Source: Colletotrichum lupini (Eukaryota > Ascomycota > Sordariomycetes > Glomerellales > Glomerellaceae). Taken from it: a stretch of DNA of 64,000 nucleotides. The stretch is from contig NC_064680.1 in the NCBI RefSeq assembly GCF_023278565.1, forward strand, positions 3,720,001 to 3,784,000, read 5' to 3'. Each line of letters opens with the position of its first letter. Position 1 is the stretch's first letter. The notes beneath the pieces were generated by a model. That model was not told where the DNA came from. It searched no databases and saw only the letters and a program-made list of their open reading frames with translations. Below are positions 14,754-28,100 of the stretch, piece after piece. The position numbers and the translations under genes were made by a program.

Positions 14754-16474
14754 GTGTGAGCAGCGTTTGCCGAGAGCTTGGTGTGTTTTTTTTAGTCGTA
14801 TAATGCGCGGAATATGATGGGATGTGTGCGGTCGGTGCGACTGCGATGATTTAGGATACCCATTTACGAGGGGTGCTATAGCCAAGCTATGTGGACGACG
14901 CGAGAGAGTATAGCCGTTGCGGAGGGCCGAGCAGATGCAAGGATTCTTGCGGTTACATATACTGTTAATATTATGGGTGAAACGGTCAATGGCGTCTATC
15001 AAGTGAACTTGAGGATTGTCTCAATTGCGAATGCATGTGGTATCTGCAGTAGTCCTCAATCAGGAGTTTTCAGCGACAGGCGCAACAACTTCATTTGCCC
15101 GTCCATCTCATGCCTAATTCATATTTCAATACTCTTCCGCAACACTGTCAAAGTCGGCGACCACATCGAGTGTTCGGCGCAGATTAGTCGCTGGCTCGAC
15201 GTCAATACCAAGATGCAGTGACGTCGGCAAGCCACAGGGCCCCTGGGCGTTGCGGCGATTCGGGAGAGAGCGTCACTGGTGTCTTGGCGATGAAGCGAGT
15301 AAGCATCCGTATCCGAAGGTATGATTAATTGCGGGAGATGCGCCACCTCGCCGCGCTTTTCTTGGTGCTTCGCGGTGCGGCGGGAGGGACGGACGGGAAG
15401 AGGGGGAGGGATGGATTTGGGGGCGGCGCTTGAGGGCTTGGCGTACCTCATCTTTTGGGGGAGATGTGGAGGTGATGGTGAAGTTAGGCTTGGTTAGTTT
15501 TATACTCTAGATATTGGTTAGGAGTTTGAATCCAAGGATCTGTTGCGTGGTCTTAGTAAATGAGGATGGAGAGGTTTGAGTGTAGAGAGTTGTAAAATGG
15601 TAGAGATTGGTGGTAATTCGCTTGTCGTCGAGAATCAGTGGTTGAGAAGTAGAATTTGATGGGGGATGAGACTGTGGAGGAACAAAATATCGACGGCGGG
15701 TTTGTATGTAAAAGCAAATGTCATTGACTTCACTCGTGCGCAAGTATACTTAACCTTCACTGTTTGGACTTCACGGAAGAGGATGAGTGATGTGGTGGTG
15801 TTCAGCTCAATGTCAGTAGCCGCAACCCGACGAGGCGCGAGTTCGTCTTATCTGGATTGACCGCTGAATCGGCTTTAGGGACAAGAGTCGAAGACTATAA
15901 TCCATAAGGTAGACATTGAACCTTGAAGGATTTGACCACACTTTAATTGAGTTATCAGAAACTGGGATTATCGTTTCCGCGTATTCGAGTGTTACATGGC
16001 GTTTGATAGCTCAATTGAATGGCTTGAGAGACCCCAAGTCGTGATATCCGGGGAATCATCGCCAGAGCCTTCGGGTTCTTCAAGAAGCCCGACCCCACAT
16101 TGCGGGAGGGTGAAACGATGCAAGTTCCTGGTACATAAAACGATCGTTGTGCATATCTCGCCAAAATTAATGGATTGTAGCGCGATCATTGGTCCAAGTA
16201 TCGAAGTGCATGACTTGTGCGTCCCCATGATCTGCACAATTCTGCATAACTTGATGCTGTGGTAGCTCTGCCGTCTATCGTGTCACTCTGGACGGCTTCT
16301 TCTGCGTCCGTGATCTGGTGGACGACTTATGCTTCGAAAGACAGTAGTATATCTGGAGCATGCGCTTCAGAAGCTGCGTTTTCCTTTTTGCTCTTCTCCC
16401 TCATTCTCACAGTCTATATTGACTTGCGTTGGATTTCTGAAGTCCTTTTCACCTGCAATTGAAAACAACATATA
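14754..16474. other. Intergenic region, no gene recognised
   Basis: About 1.7 kb. A frame at 15996-16265 contains a stretch (FLVHKTIVVHISPKL) faintly like the start of a BTB/POZ domain, but it is short and has no continuation, so I do not call a gene. Confidence 0.4.
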
Positions 16475-18399
16475 ATGATGTTTATCGCTGTCGAGTCTGT
16501 AACCACGTATCACGGGCTGTTGCTCATCCCGTGTGCTATCATTATCGTAAGTGTCGAATTAGCTTCACAAACTATACGGAAACATAGCTAATCACTCACA
16601 AGACCATCTTCTACTACACTGCACTCGCCATCTATAACATCTACTTCCACCCCCTCTCCTCCTTCCCAGGCCCACGTCTCGCAGCGGCAACACCATGGTG
16701 GACAGCACTCTCCTACCTAAACGGCCGCACTCCCTACGACCTTCTCGAGCTACACAACACCTACGGCCCCGTCGTGCGCACTTCTCCCGATTCCCTGTCG
16801 TACATCAAGGCGCCGCAGTGGAAGGAGATTTACGGGCACAAGGCGCCCGGTCAGCTCGAGTTCAGTAAGGACAGTAAGTATCATTCTGCGCTCAAGGGCG
16901 ATGCAGTGATTATAAATGCGGACCGGGAGTATCATTCGTACATTCGTAGGTTGTTCGCGCATGGCTTCTCGGAGAAGGCTATGAGGGAGCAGGAGGAGGT
17001 GTTGAAGGGGTTTGTTGATGTCTTGTTTGCGAAGCTTGGGGAGGTGGGGGAGGGAGGACGGCCTGTTGATGTTGTGGAATGGTATAATGTAAGTTTCCTT
17101 GATATCGGCGGTTTAACAGCGAGCGCGTCAGGAGAGGGAGTGTGATCCTGATGATATCTTGCAGTTTCTCACCTTCGACTTCATCGGATTCCTCAGTACG
17201 TTTGCCATCCCATGTTCCGTGTGTCATCAACTCTAGCTTCCTATCTGACACAGTTCCTTTGTAGCCTTTGGCGAGTCGTTTGACTGCTTGACAACGTCGA
17301 CCCTTCACACTTGGGTCCAGATCTTCTTCGCCCTGGCGAAGTTCATGTCCTTCCACCAGGCCATCTCCCGTCTCCCCAAGTTGCTCCAGCTTCCCGCGAC
17401 GCTGTTGACGATGCCGAAGACTATTTCTAAGGATGTGAAGACGCTGAATGAACTTCAGAGTGTAAGTGTACCACCGGTTGAAGCTCCTCGGTGTAGCTTG
17501 AGTGGTCCTGCCTCGTGAACTATGCTAATGTCTGGATTGAAACTTTTCAGGAGAAGGTCCAGCACCGGCTCAAGACGGAAGCAACCGTCCCTGATTTCAT
17601 GGAGAGGTTGATTTCGGCGTACAACGCGGGGAAAATGTCGTATAAACAACTCGAAGGGAACTCCCAGATCCTCATCGCTGCCGGGAGCGAGACCACGGCG
17701 ACTTTGCTCGCAGGTAAGCCGACATGTTTCCAACCACCACAGTCACGCTTCATGGAAGAACAGGTAACCCATAACTGACAACATCACCTAGGACTCACAT
17801 ACCTCCTCACCCAGAACCCCCGCGTTCTCGCCAAACTCACAAGTGAAGTTCGCTCAACCTTTTCCCACCCAGACGAAATCACCTTCACGGGCGTCAATAG
17901 CTGCAAGTACCTCCTCGCCTGTATCGAAGAGGCTCTCCGCGTCTACCCGCCCTCCCCGCAACCGCACCACCGCATCGTGCCCGCCGGCGGCGCGACCGTC
18001 GACGGCGTTTTCTTGCCCGAGGGCACGGCAGTCAGCATTCCCATCTACGCTGCCTCGCACAGCCCCCTCAACTGGACGCTGCCGGAGGAGTTTATCCCTG
18101 AACGATGGATGACTACAAAGGATGATGGCAACAAGGACGGAGCAGCCGATGAGGATGTGGATGTTCGGCTGTTTGCTGGAGACCAGCATGATGCGTCGCA
18201 GCCGTTCCAGGTTGGGCCGCGCAAATGTATTGGTAGGAATTTGGCTTATGCCGAGATTAAAATCATCATGGCGAGGTTGTTGTGGCAGTTTGATATTGAG
18301 AATGCTACAGAGGGGGATTGGATTGGGACGCAGAAGGTGTTCATGGTCTGGGAGAAGGCACCGTTGTGGGTGAAGCTGCATCCTGTGCAAAGAGATTGA
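16475..18399 (+). CDS. Cytochrome P450 monooxygenase, complete
   Basis: Six exons (16475-16546, 16603-17088, 17165-17195, 17265-17461, 17551-17713, 17792-18399) encode 518 residues. All five introns are GT-AG and phases agree. The N-terminal membrane anchor is followed by the proline-rich hinge FHPLSSFPGPR. The oxygen-binding I helix is AAGSETTAT, the K-helix ExxR lies in EEALRVYPP, and the PERW-type motif in FIPERW. The heme-binding loop FQVGPRKCIG has its ligand Cys near residue 462. The general layout resembles the CYP65-like group common in fungal secondary metabolism. An alternative start is the adjacent ATG at 16478. It lies 8.7 kb from the HR-PKS, separated by a subtilase, so it is probably outside the cluster. 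The substrate cannot be told from sequence. Confidence 0.9.
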
Positions 18400-18778
18400 G
18401 GATGAATGAGTTCTGGAGATTGGGTTGGCAAAGGAAGGCAAGTTTCAAACGAGGAGGATTTCTTGAGTTTCCAAGTTCACGAGTTCCCATCGGATGACGT
18501 TCACCTTTAAGCGTTCTTCAGAGCGTTTGTTAAAAATTCTCTGCAATGTTGCGGTTGTTGGATCCTGTTAGGTTTGGTAGAGATACACACGTTATCACAA
18601 TCAGCCAAATGCAAACCCCGAATAAATGATGGCTTAGATTGGTCCTTGAAGCTCTCATCGGTGGTAACGACCACGACGTAGTTGATAGAAGACGCGTCGA
18701 AACCTCACGATGATGCAACTTGATCAAGAAAATTCGCGCAAAATGATGTGGATTCACCATGCATCCCCACAAGTATCA
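18400..18778. other. Spacer, no feature recognised
   Basis: The 3' UTR of the P450 gene presumably lies here. No coding signal is seen before the tRNA. Confidence 0.45.
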
Positions 18779-18850
18779 AGCACAATAGCTCAGGGGTAGA
18801 GCGCTGGGCTCATAACCCAGAGGTCCCTGGATTGAAACCAGGTTGTGCTA
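18779..18850 (+). tRNA. Initiator tRNA-Met(CAT)
   Basis: A 72-base cloverleaf without intron. The acceptor AGCACAA pairs with TTGTGCT, giving the A1:U72 pair typical of eukaryotic initiator tRNA, with discriminator A. The anticodon arm CTGGG-CTCATAA-CCCAG holds CAT and three G:C pairs next to the loop. The T loop reads ATTGAAA, with A at positions 54 and 60 instead of the T54 and pyrimidine-60 of elongators, another initiator hallmark. The T stem CCTGG/CCAGG is perfect. Confidence 0.93.
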
Positions 18851-20058
18851 TCTTATTTTGTTTTGGTGAGCTTTCAATGTTGAAAGCCGTCGCTCTTTTG
18901 CGCCACTTGGGGATTTGGACTCTGTTGCCATCAATTAGCCTCTGAATGAATGCGTTATTTGGAGTTGGGGTTCCACGGATCCCACGGCTTCCCCAAATGC
19001 AAAAGACACTGTTGAGTGCCGCTGTACTCTTTACAACCCCACCAATTGGATCGTCCACATGAGCTGTTCAGACTCTACAACTTGCCTCTTTAAGACGCAC
19101 CGAGAATGTTCAATACCATTGCAGATTAAAATACGAGATTTTGTGCTGTAGGTGGCTGACAGTTGATGCAGTCCTCTATCACGCTATCTTCGACATATGC
19201 AGGCCGCTGCACCCTTGCCGACTCTGGGTCACCTAAGGCTAAATAAAGTCCACCAAAAGTTAAGGTAGATTAAGCTTATGAATGCGGACGAGGTTAAAAG
19301 TGCCACACCCGGCAGCTAAAACGAACAACGGGCCCCGGCTTTGTCGGCTACGGCGGGGATGTTGGGCATTGAGAGATACGGATATCAGAGCACATCGACA
19401 GCGTCCAGGATGAAGATTAATTTAAGCTCGTCTGCTCACTTTGTTGTAGTGACGTGCTCCAAGACTGTAGCGGCGTGCGCTCGGCCCACTGTGATCTTCG
19501 AATACGACCTGCGGCCCCACGACCTTGAGTTCGGCTGTCGGCCGAAGGTGGTATCGCAGTGATGGTACAGAGTTGCGATTGCTTTTGTCGAGGTGTCTAC
19601 CCTCTTCATCTCTTCATCTCATTCTGAAGCCCAAGACTGATCTAGCGTCTCTGAATTCCATCTTGATCCATATTTCTCGGCCGAGTATGACAACTGGAAA
19701 AGCAGACAAGATGCGAAAGCGAGGATATCTTTGCCGGCTTGGCAACTATCAAGCAACTCAATTGTTATGGCAAGCATAGGCAAAGATCTCCACGAACCAC
19801 AATGGGCCGGAAATTTCGCTACCCATTTGGGAAGGTCCCAATTTCTCGTGTTCACTCACGATCCGTAGCCCGTCACTTGCAGGCTCGCACAATCGATATC
19901 CCAGACCCAACTCCACGGCATCAACAACAGGAAAAGCAGAAACACTTGTAGAGGATCATTATATATACGCTCATGATGTACCCACTCGTCTCTATTGAAG
20001 GAGCTTCCGTCGTTACCGCCGGTCATTCGTTTCATTTCCAGCGTCCACCGCCATCACC
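18851..20058. other. Intergenic region and promoter of the large subtilase
   Basis: No gene recognised in 1.2 kb. ATATATA at about 19961 lies roughly 100 bases before the subtilase ATG and may be a TATA-type element. Confidence 0.4.
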
Positions 20059-22828
20059 ATGAGGTTCTCCTCCAACGCCTCCCTTTTGCTAGGGCTTCTC
20101 GCCTCTGCATCGCATGCTGTCGTTGCCGCCGACGATACTGCCGCGCCCGCAGCACCCGCGGTCAACGAAGATGCCTTCGTCCAGGGCGCATACATCGTCG
20201 AGCTCAACGGCGAACAGGACCCCTCCGCTCTCTACGACGAGCTGCGTTCCGACGGTCTTGCCGTGAAGCCCCGCCTAGACCTCAAGTTCGGCCTCTTCAA
20301 TGGTGCCTCCTTCAGCGTCGACGACGCCGGCGAGCCCGACATCACCACCGCCAAGATCGCAGATAAGCTCAGCGTCAAGGGCGTCTGGCCGGTCCGCAAG
20401 ATCAAGATGCCCAAGCCCGTGGGCACATCCATCGGCCGCAACGGGACCGCTTCCAGCGCTGCACTCCTGCGCTCCCTCAAGGACAGACGTGACGAGGCCG
20501 CCAAGGACACCTACAGCACCCACGTCATGACGCAGGTCGACAAGCTCCGCGAGGCCGGGTTCACGGGCAAGGGCATCAAGGTCGCCATCGTCGACACTGG
20601 TGTGGACTACAGACACCCTGCCCTAGGCGGTTGCTTTGGCGAGGGCTGCCACGTCGCGTACGGCTGGGACTTTACGGGGGACAACTACTATGAGAGCTCC
20701 GACGCGCCTACTCCTGACGCGGATCCCCTTGATACCTGCCAGGGCCACGGTACGCACGTCGCGGGTATCATCATGGCGCAGGAGAACGAGCTTGGCTTCA
20801 CGGGTGCTGCGCCAGATGTCACGCTCGGCGCGTACAAGGTCAGCGGTTGCGCTGGGTACACGACGAGCGAGATTTTGGTATCTGCTTTCTACCGCGCCTA
20901 CGAGGACGGGAGCGACGTCATCTCGTGCTCTGCGGGCGACGATTCAGGTTGGGCGAGCGATGCTGCCGGCGTCGCTGTCTCGCGCATCGCTGAGGCTGGT
21001 ATTCCCGTCGTCGTTGCGGCTGGTAACTCTGGTAACTTGGGAGTCTGGGCTGTGGCCTCGCCGGCATCCGGAAAGGCTGTTGCTGGCATTGGGTCCGTTG
21101 ACAATACCATTCTGCCGAACCTCATGAAGCGCGGCACATTCGTTAACGAGACGGGCGAGTTTGCCTTTGGGTGGGCTGACAGCACCCCCGTCACCACTGC
21201 GAACGTGACTCTGCGTCTGTGGATTGCGAGCGCAAATATCACGGCCTGCAACCCAATCCCTGCAGATATCGACTTGACTGATTCTATTCCCTTGATCTCC
21301 ATGGACGCAGGGTGTCAATCCGACGTCCAGGCCGTGAACCTCCTCGCCAGAGGCGCGAAGTATATCCTTTTCTATCCTGCTAGCGAGTCGTAAGTCTATC
21401 TTTCCGCACACTTCAGATACCTTTGATAAGGAGGGTGGTGGCTAATGGGAGGTCAGTAGGTTATATCCCCCGTACGTCTACACCGAGGGCATCCTTGGCA
21501 TCGGAATGGTCATGCCCCGCCAGGCCCAGGAGTGGAAAGCCCACGCCGAAAACGTCACCATCACCATCGGACCGCCCAAGACCTCCGGCCTCTTCGCCGA
21601 GCCCATCACAAATGGCCCGACCGCCGGGTACACCAGCCCATTCTCTAGCTACGGCCCAACTTGGGAACTCGACGTGAAGCCCCAGTTCACCGCCCCCGGC
21701 GGAGGCATTCTCTCTACCTGGACTTGGGACCAGGGCGAGTACATGGTCAACCCCGGCACCTCCATGTCTACTCCCTTCGTCGCCGCCGTCTACGCTCTCG
21801 TTGGACAGGTCCGCGGTACCCTTGACCAGGAGACCCTACGCTCCGTCATTGCTGCCACTGCTCAGCCGAAGGCCTGGAACGATGGCACCGTTGCTCACGA
21901 TGACATTCTGGCTCCTGTACCGCAGCAGGGCGCCGGCCTCGTACAGGCTTGGGACGCTGCGCACGCCACTACGATCCTCGGCTCGACGGGCATCTCCTTC
22001 AACGATACAGACCACTTCGTCGGCGAGCACACCTTCAGCGTGAAGAACACCGCCGCCGAAGAGGTCACCTACAAGCTCGGCCACGCCAAGTCCGTGACCG
22101 TATACACCTTCACCCCGGGCGAAGCCCAGCTTAACGTCGCCCGTGCCCCGCCCCCGACCGTCGACGAGTGGGCGACAATCAACTTCGAGACTGAATCCCT
22201 AATCGTCCCCGCCGGCGGCAGCGCTGACGTCAAGTTCACCGCCGTGCCTCCCTCCGGCCTGAACGCCACGCTCTTGCCCGTGTACAGCGGATACATAACC
22301 CTCGAAGGAAGCAACGGCGAGACCTTGTCCGTACCATACCTCGGTGTCGGCGGAAGTATGCGTGAAACCCCCGTCCTGGTCCCCGGCCTCGGCCTGAACG
22401 GTGTCTACCTCTCCTCCACGGACAACCACTTCCTCATTCCCGTCGCTGCGAACCGGACCTTCACCATCCCGCGCCCCGGATCTACGGGCAGTGCCATCTA
22501 CCCCAAGATGGTCGTGACCCCGACCGTCGGCACAACCGATCTGCACGTAGAGCTCGTGGCCCTCGGCAGAAGCGGCAACTCTACGCTCAAGGTCACTGAT
22601 GTGCTCGGGTACCCGACCCTCGGCGCGCTGCCGCAGTCGCCTGTTGCGTATGCGCACAGGTTCGGGTACACCTGGAACTTTGGCGGCTTCTTGGCCGATC
22701 GGACTGTTGTACCCGAGGGTAGCTACGCATTTATTGCACGCGCGTTGAGGATTTTTGGGGATGCGAGCAAGGAGGAGGATTGGGATGTTGTTGAGACTGT
22801 GCCGTTCATCTTGAAGTATCTTGCATAA
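20059..22828 (+). CDS. Secreted subtilisin-like serine protease, minor extracellular protease type
   Basis: Two exons (20059-21389 and 21460-22828) joined by a 70-nt GT-AG intron encode 899 residues. A signal peptide (about residues 1-23) is followed by an I9-like propeptide (YIVELNGEQDP near residue 45) and an S8 domain. Catalytic Asp179 lies in VDTGVDYRHP, His230 in GHGTHVAG and Ser545 in GTSMSTPF. The long insert between His and Ser (about residues 340-470) fits a protease-associated domain. The C-terminal ~280 residues form a beta-rich, Fn3-like region, as in large secreted fungal and bacterial Vpr-type subtilases. Several N-x-S/T sites fit a glycosylated extracellular enzyme. It is intact, in contrast to the smaller subtilase at the left of the window. 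No link to the polyketide cluster is apparent. Confidence 0.92.
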
Positions 22829-23053
22829 ATACGTAGCTGCGGGCCTTATCTCGAAGGAGAAATAATGCAAGCGTAGTTGCGTGCAGCAGAAGTTCCTTGT
22901 CACTAGATGGCTATTATTCGGGACTGGAGTCAATCTCACGATGTGACTGAGTAAAGTTTTTGAGGGAACGCGCGCGGCTGAAGCCCTGAGCACGTTTATT
23001 TTGTGCACTGGAAACTTGGCGTTTCAACGGCAAACACTTCCAATGTGGCATGT

Positions 23054-24059
23054 CTATGGAGCATGAAGGCCTCCCGTCGAAGCCTTAAAGAATTTGAACA
23101 TTTCCCACGCTTTTTCTTGGTTGTGTCGAGTTCCATCAGACACAAATTGATAGGGCTCATCGCGTATGGTCGGTTTTTCGTCGTGAATCTCTACGACTTT
23201 GCCGTTGAGACTTGTATCATTTATAATCTGCGATACGCCCTTGATCAGGGTAGACATTGGCGTGACTACCATGTGTTTGTACATTTCTGGATCGGGGATG
23301 ATATTTGTGACTAACGTCGCATTAGTGATCTGATGATGACAATGTCCCTTGAGATTTGTTGAGATTCTTACCTAAAGCTGCTGGTGCCATTGTGTTGATC
23401 TGAATCTTGAGATCTTCAAGTATGGGAGCTGTCGACCGTACGAGACCGATCACGCCAGCCTTCGCAGCTGCATACATCGGTCCGACTGGGAACGGATAAA
23501 GAGCGGCATCTGACGCAGTGCAGATGATGGAGCCACGAGAGTCTTCGGATATTTCGTTCTTGCTGATGTAGTGAGTGGCAAGCTTAACAGCTACGAAAGG
23601 CGATGTTAGCCTCGAAGTCATGCACAAACTGGAAGAAACTAGTAGCGAAATCCGAACGGGGGTTCACTTACAATAGATGACACCATTCAAATCCACGGCT
23701 ACAACCTTTAGGTTCGGCTCTTGAGGAGCGTCGGGGTGGATAGTTGCAAGGGCGTTTGACATCCCTTCCGCTATACCAGCATTGGCAAAGACAACATCAA
23801 TCCTGCCAAATGCATTATAGACATCCGAGAATGCCTGAGCCTGTTCCTTCCACGAAGAAACATCGCATTGGTGGAAGGTCACCGTAGATTGAGGATACTC
23901 TGAAGCAACGTCAGACGCGATTGACTTGCCAGAAGCTGCGTTGACATCGAAGATGGCGACCTTGCCGCCTTGCGAGGCAAAGTGGCGTACTATGGTAAGG
24001 CCGATGCCGCTGGCGCCGCCGGTGACGATGACCGATTTTGGGGTGTTACTAATTGCCAT
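23054..24059 (-). CDS. Short-chain dehydrogenase/reductase, 15-PGDH-like
   Basis: Three exons on the minus strand (24059-23672, 23590-23372, 23310-23054) encode 287 residues, with GT-AG introns of 81 and 61 nt. The Rossmann motif is VTGGASGIG near residue 14, the NAG motif ANAGIAEG, and the active-site Tyr-Lys lies in MYAAAKAG, preceded by a Ser in IICTASDAA. The acidic residue after the second strand (AIFDVNAA) suggests NAD(H) preference. The family resembles 15-hydroxyprostaglandin dehydrogenase-type SDRs that oxidise secondary alcohols. It is transcribed divergently from the HR-PKS across a 1.1-kb shared upstream region, so it may be the left end of the cluster, oxidising or reducing an oxygen on the polyketide. 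Membership is inferred from position only. Confidence 0.87.
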
Positions 24060-25185
24060 TGTGACTTATGTAGTAGCGTGATGTGAGAGATTCGAGTGAA
24101 GTCAGTGATAAGACAAGGAAGTCATTGCTGAGGAGCCGATTAGCATGGTATATCAGAAAGTAAATGAACGGAATGCTTTGCTCATACGTTTGTTTGCTTG
24201 GTGACTCTTGTATAGTGACACCCTCGCCGGAGTCCAAGATCGCAGTTCATGGATTACAAACGCTGAGCTGAGGTTAAAATATGTGCCAGAAATAAAGCTA
24301 GGTTGACAGGCATGGACCACGAAGTTTCCCTGGGATCTCGCTACAGTGGTCCTGTCATTGTGAGACAGGGCCGATGGCACCTTGGGGAAGCCAGTTCTGA
24401 TGCAGAAAGACACCGTCTCCGGCCCTTGTGAACGCATGGATATGGTATGCCATCGAATTTGAAGACAATGTTCAAATTCGGAGTACAAACCAATCGTAAT
24501 TTTCAAAGTTCATCTGTTCGGAGACTCCAACGTGTAGTATCATTGGGCAGAAGGCGGCTTTGACTTGGGATGCTTTGGCGAATCGGAATAGTAGACCTAG
24601 CGTAGTCGAAGAGGATGATCCCGGCTTTTTCGGAGTTGAGTAGACGAAACGCCAGCTCCGAGACATGCACTTTGAACTTACTCCCTCCGAACACGCTCTT
24701 CTACTACCGCAGAGCAGTATTTGCCGCTGTACACTCAGTAACTTTGTGGGTGACCCCAGTTCAGACATGGGTATTCGATGGAATATTCGATCAAGGCCGC
24801 CGGTGTCCACCGGCGTCACCAAACACGGTCCATCGCCGGACCTACCGCCCTGCATCCACTCCGCACGGCAAAATTGCCGAAACAACGGGCAGCCGTCTGC
24901 GCCTCCGTGCAAGGCTGGAAGCGCCGACTCAGAGAATACCGCTCATGCTAACCTCATGAAAGACGTTGCTATTGCTAGATTGTCAGATGCCTACCAAAAG
25001 TACATGTATCTATATGGAGTTGGTCTGGCGCTCTCCATGATCATCATCGAAGACCTGGCTCGCCTTTCACTTTGCCTAGAACACGTTAGACACGCCCACT
25101 CTTATAGATAATACCCAATACAAGGCGCGAGCGCTATAGACTAGTTTTCAACAACAGGCAAAATCTCCACGACATATCACTCAAC
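24060..25185. promoter_or_regulatory. Divergent promoter region of the SDR and HR-PKS genes
   Basis: This 1.1-kb region separates two divergent starts. It contains TCGGAGAC at 24518-24525 plus other TCGGAG/CTCCGA copies near 24630 and 24656. The same core recurs upstream of most cluster genes. CGG is the usual half-site of Zn2Cys6 regulators, so these are candidate sites for the cluster regulator. No binding is shown by sequence alone. Confidence 0.4.
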
Positions 25186-28100
25186 ATGGTTGCAGCCCGC
25201 AAAGATGAGCGCATCCCGATTGCGATCGTGGGAATGGGATGTCGCTTCCCAGGTGATGCGACATCGCCGTCCAAGTTCTGGGATCTCTTGAAAAATGGAA
25301 GAGGTAGGAATTTGGTCATTTTGGGACTAAGTATTGAAAACCTCTGCTAACTCAAGTTAAGACGCCTACTCCCCTAATACAGATAGATGGAACTCGGACG
25401 CCTTTCACCACCCCAACAGCAAAGATCGCGTCAATACTTTGGCCACGAAGGGAGGGCACTTCCTGAAGGAGGACCCCTATCTATGGGACGCATCCTTCTT
25501 CAACATCACAGCAGCCGAAGCCATGGCCCTCGATCCGAAGCAGCGTATCATGATGGAAGTCGCTTACGAGGCGCTCGAGAACGCCGGCATGCCCCTGCCA
25601 AGGGTCGCCGGCTCGCAGACTGCGTGTTACATCGGCTCCTCGACGAGCGACTATAGAGACATGGTCACGAGGGACTTCGCAAACTGGCCCAAGTATTACA
25701 TCCTCGGCAACTGCGAGGAGATGGTCTCGAATCGTATTTCGCACTTTCTCGACATCCACGGCCCCAGCGCCACCATCCAGACGGCGTGCTCCTCGAGTCT
25801 GGTGGCTACACATTTGGCCTGCCAGAGTCTCCACTCCGGAGAGTCGGAAATGGCCATTGCGGGTGGTGTCGGTTTGACGCTCACCCCCGACGGCAACATT
25901 CAGCTGGCCAACTTGACGTTCCTCAACCCCGAGGGCCACTCTCGGTCTTTTGATGCAGATGCTGGTGGCTATGGTCGCGGTGAAGGTGCTGGCGCCCTCA
26001 TCCTCAAGCGGCTGGACAAGGCGCTTGCTGATGGAGATTCTATCCGTGCTGTCATCCGGGCCACGGGCGCCAACTCGGACGGGTGGACACAAGGTGTGAC
26101 GCTGCCTTCTGGAGAGGCACAGGCGGCGCTCATCAAATATGTCTACGAATCTAATGGTCTCGACTACTCTGCGACTCAATATGTAGAAGCTCACGTAAGT
26201 CACCTGCAAGATCCAGTGATTGAGCTTAAGTGATATCCACATCATATTAACATTACAATTGTCTTGTAGGGCACGGGGACAAAGGCTGGAGATCCTCTGG
26301 AAGCAGGAGCTATCTCGAGAACCATCGGATCAGGTGCGACGAAGTCACGAAAGCTCTGGATGGGGAGTCTTAAGCCAAATGTAAGGATTTTGGAGTGACT
26401 GGTCACTGTGTCAATGGAAGACTAACTTCAAGCTCCTAGATCGGTCACTTAGAAGCTGCCGCTGGTGTAGCGGGAATCATTAAGGGCGTCCTGGCCATGG
26501 AGAACGGGATGATACCCCCCAACATCTACTTCAACAAGCCCAACCCCGCAATCCCATTCGATGAATGGAACATGGCCGTACCGACAAAGCTGACACCTTG
26601 GCCTGTCTGCAAGACCAAGCGGATGAGTGTCAGTGGCTTTGGCATGGGCGGCACAAACGGCCACGTAGTGTTGGAGTCTTTCAACTCGGACCAGTGGAAG
26701 TCACTGCTTCCCGCCAACGGTGTCGCCCACGAGACTCCGAACGTCAAGAAGAGACTATTTGTCTTCAGCAGTCACGACCAAGCTGGGTTCAAACGCATCG
26801 GCGATAAGTTGGTCGAGCACATGGACACCCTTGGCCCCGCTGCTTCGAGCCCAGAGTATCTCGCCAAGCTGGCACACACCCTCTCTGTCGCGAGATCGGG
26901 CTTGACTTGGAGATGGAGCTGTTCGGCTGAAAATGCCGCTGATCTCCGTCACAAGCTTTCAACCACGGCTGGCGACAAGACTACGAGAACCCCGGACAGC
27001 AAGCCGAGGATTGGATTCGTCTTCACGGGTCAGGGAGCGCAGTGGGCCGGTATGGGCGTCGAGATGCTCAAGTCCCACCCGGTCTTTAAGGATTCCGTTG
27101 CGCAGTCTGCAGCCCTTCTCAAGTCCATGGGCTGCGACTGGGACCCTGTCGAAGAATTAGCGAGGTCAAAGCAAGAATCTCGTCTCAAGGTGCCCATGAT
27201 CAGCCAGCCCATCTGTACTGTCTTGCAGATTGCCCTGGTTGACGAGCTGCGCTCTTGGGGCGTAACCCCCGAGAAAGTTGCCGGCCACTCAAGTGGAGAG
27301 ATTGCAGCGGCGTACTGCGCCGGGGCGCTCACGCATCGTGATGCCATTGCCATCGCTTACTTCAGGGGCAAGGCTTCCTCCGGTCTGGTCGGCCTCAAGG
27401 GCGGCATGATGGCTGTCGGCTGCTCCTATGATCAAGCACGATCACTGCTCGCGCAGCACGGAGAGCACCTCGGCGGTGTCGCGACAGTGGCCTGTGTGAA
27501 CTCTCCGAATAGCGTCACCATATCGGGTGACTCAGCCGCTCTCGAGAGACTGCGAGCCATCCTCGAGAAGGAGAGCATGTTTGCTCGCATGCTTCAAGTT
27601 GATGTCGCTTACCATTCTAGCCACATGCAGGGTGCTGCGGCAGAATATGCCGCTTCTATCGCAGACGTTGAGCCGAACAGCTCGGAGGAAGACGAAACCA
27701 AGCGTGTGACCATGGTCTCGAGTGTCACTGGTAGTGAAGCTGCCCCTGAGTTGCTTGGAGGCTACTACTGGGTGCACAACCTGGTATCTCCCGTTCTCTT
27801 TGAGCAAGCAATCAAGGAGATGGTTTCTCCAGCAGCAGAAGCAGACGGAAAGACTCTTGACCTATTGATCGAACTTGGTCCTCACAGCGCTCTCGGTGGC
27901 CCTATCGAGCAGATATTGTCCCACCACGGGATCAGCGATGTCAGCTACAAGTCCGTTCTCACCAGACTTCAAAGCGCCGTCGACACGAGTTTGCAGCTAG
28001 CTTCCGAGCTTTTCGCTGAAGGTGTCTCTCTGGAACTCCAGAAGGTTAATGGAGATTCTCACTGCCAGCTTCTCACCAACTTGCCGCCGTATCCCTGGAA

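Noticed and set aside
15996..16265. Possible BTB/POZ domain fragment (VHKTIVVHISPKL)
   Set aside because: Only about 20 residues resemble the domain start, there is no continuation on either side, and no exon structure supports it.
16475..18399. P450 at 16.5 kb as a member of the polyketide cluster
   Set aside because: It lies 6.7 kb from the nearest SDR, with a tRNA and an unrelated subtilase in between, and I saw no TCGGAGAC motif in its upstream region.
25481..26245. 254-codon minus-strand frame opposite the HR-PKS KS domain
   Set aside because: A shadow of the strongly conserved KS coding sequence; its composition mirrors the PKS codons.
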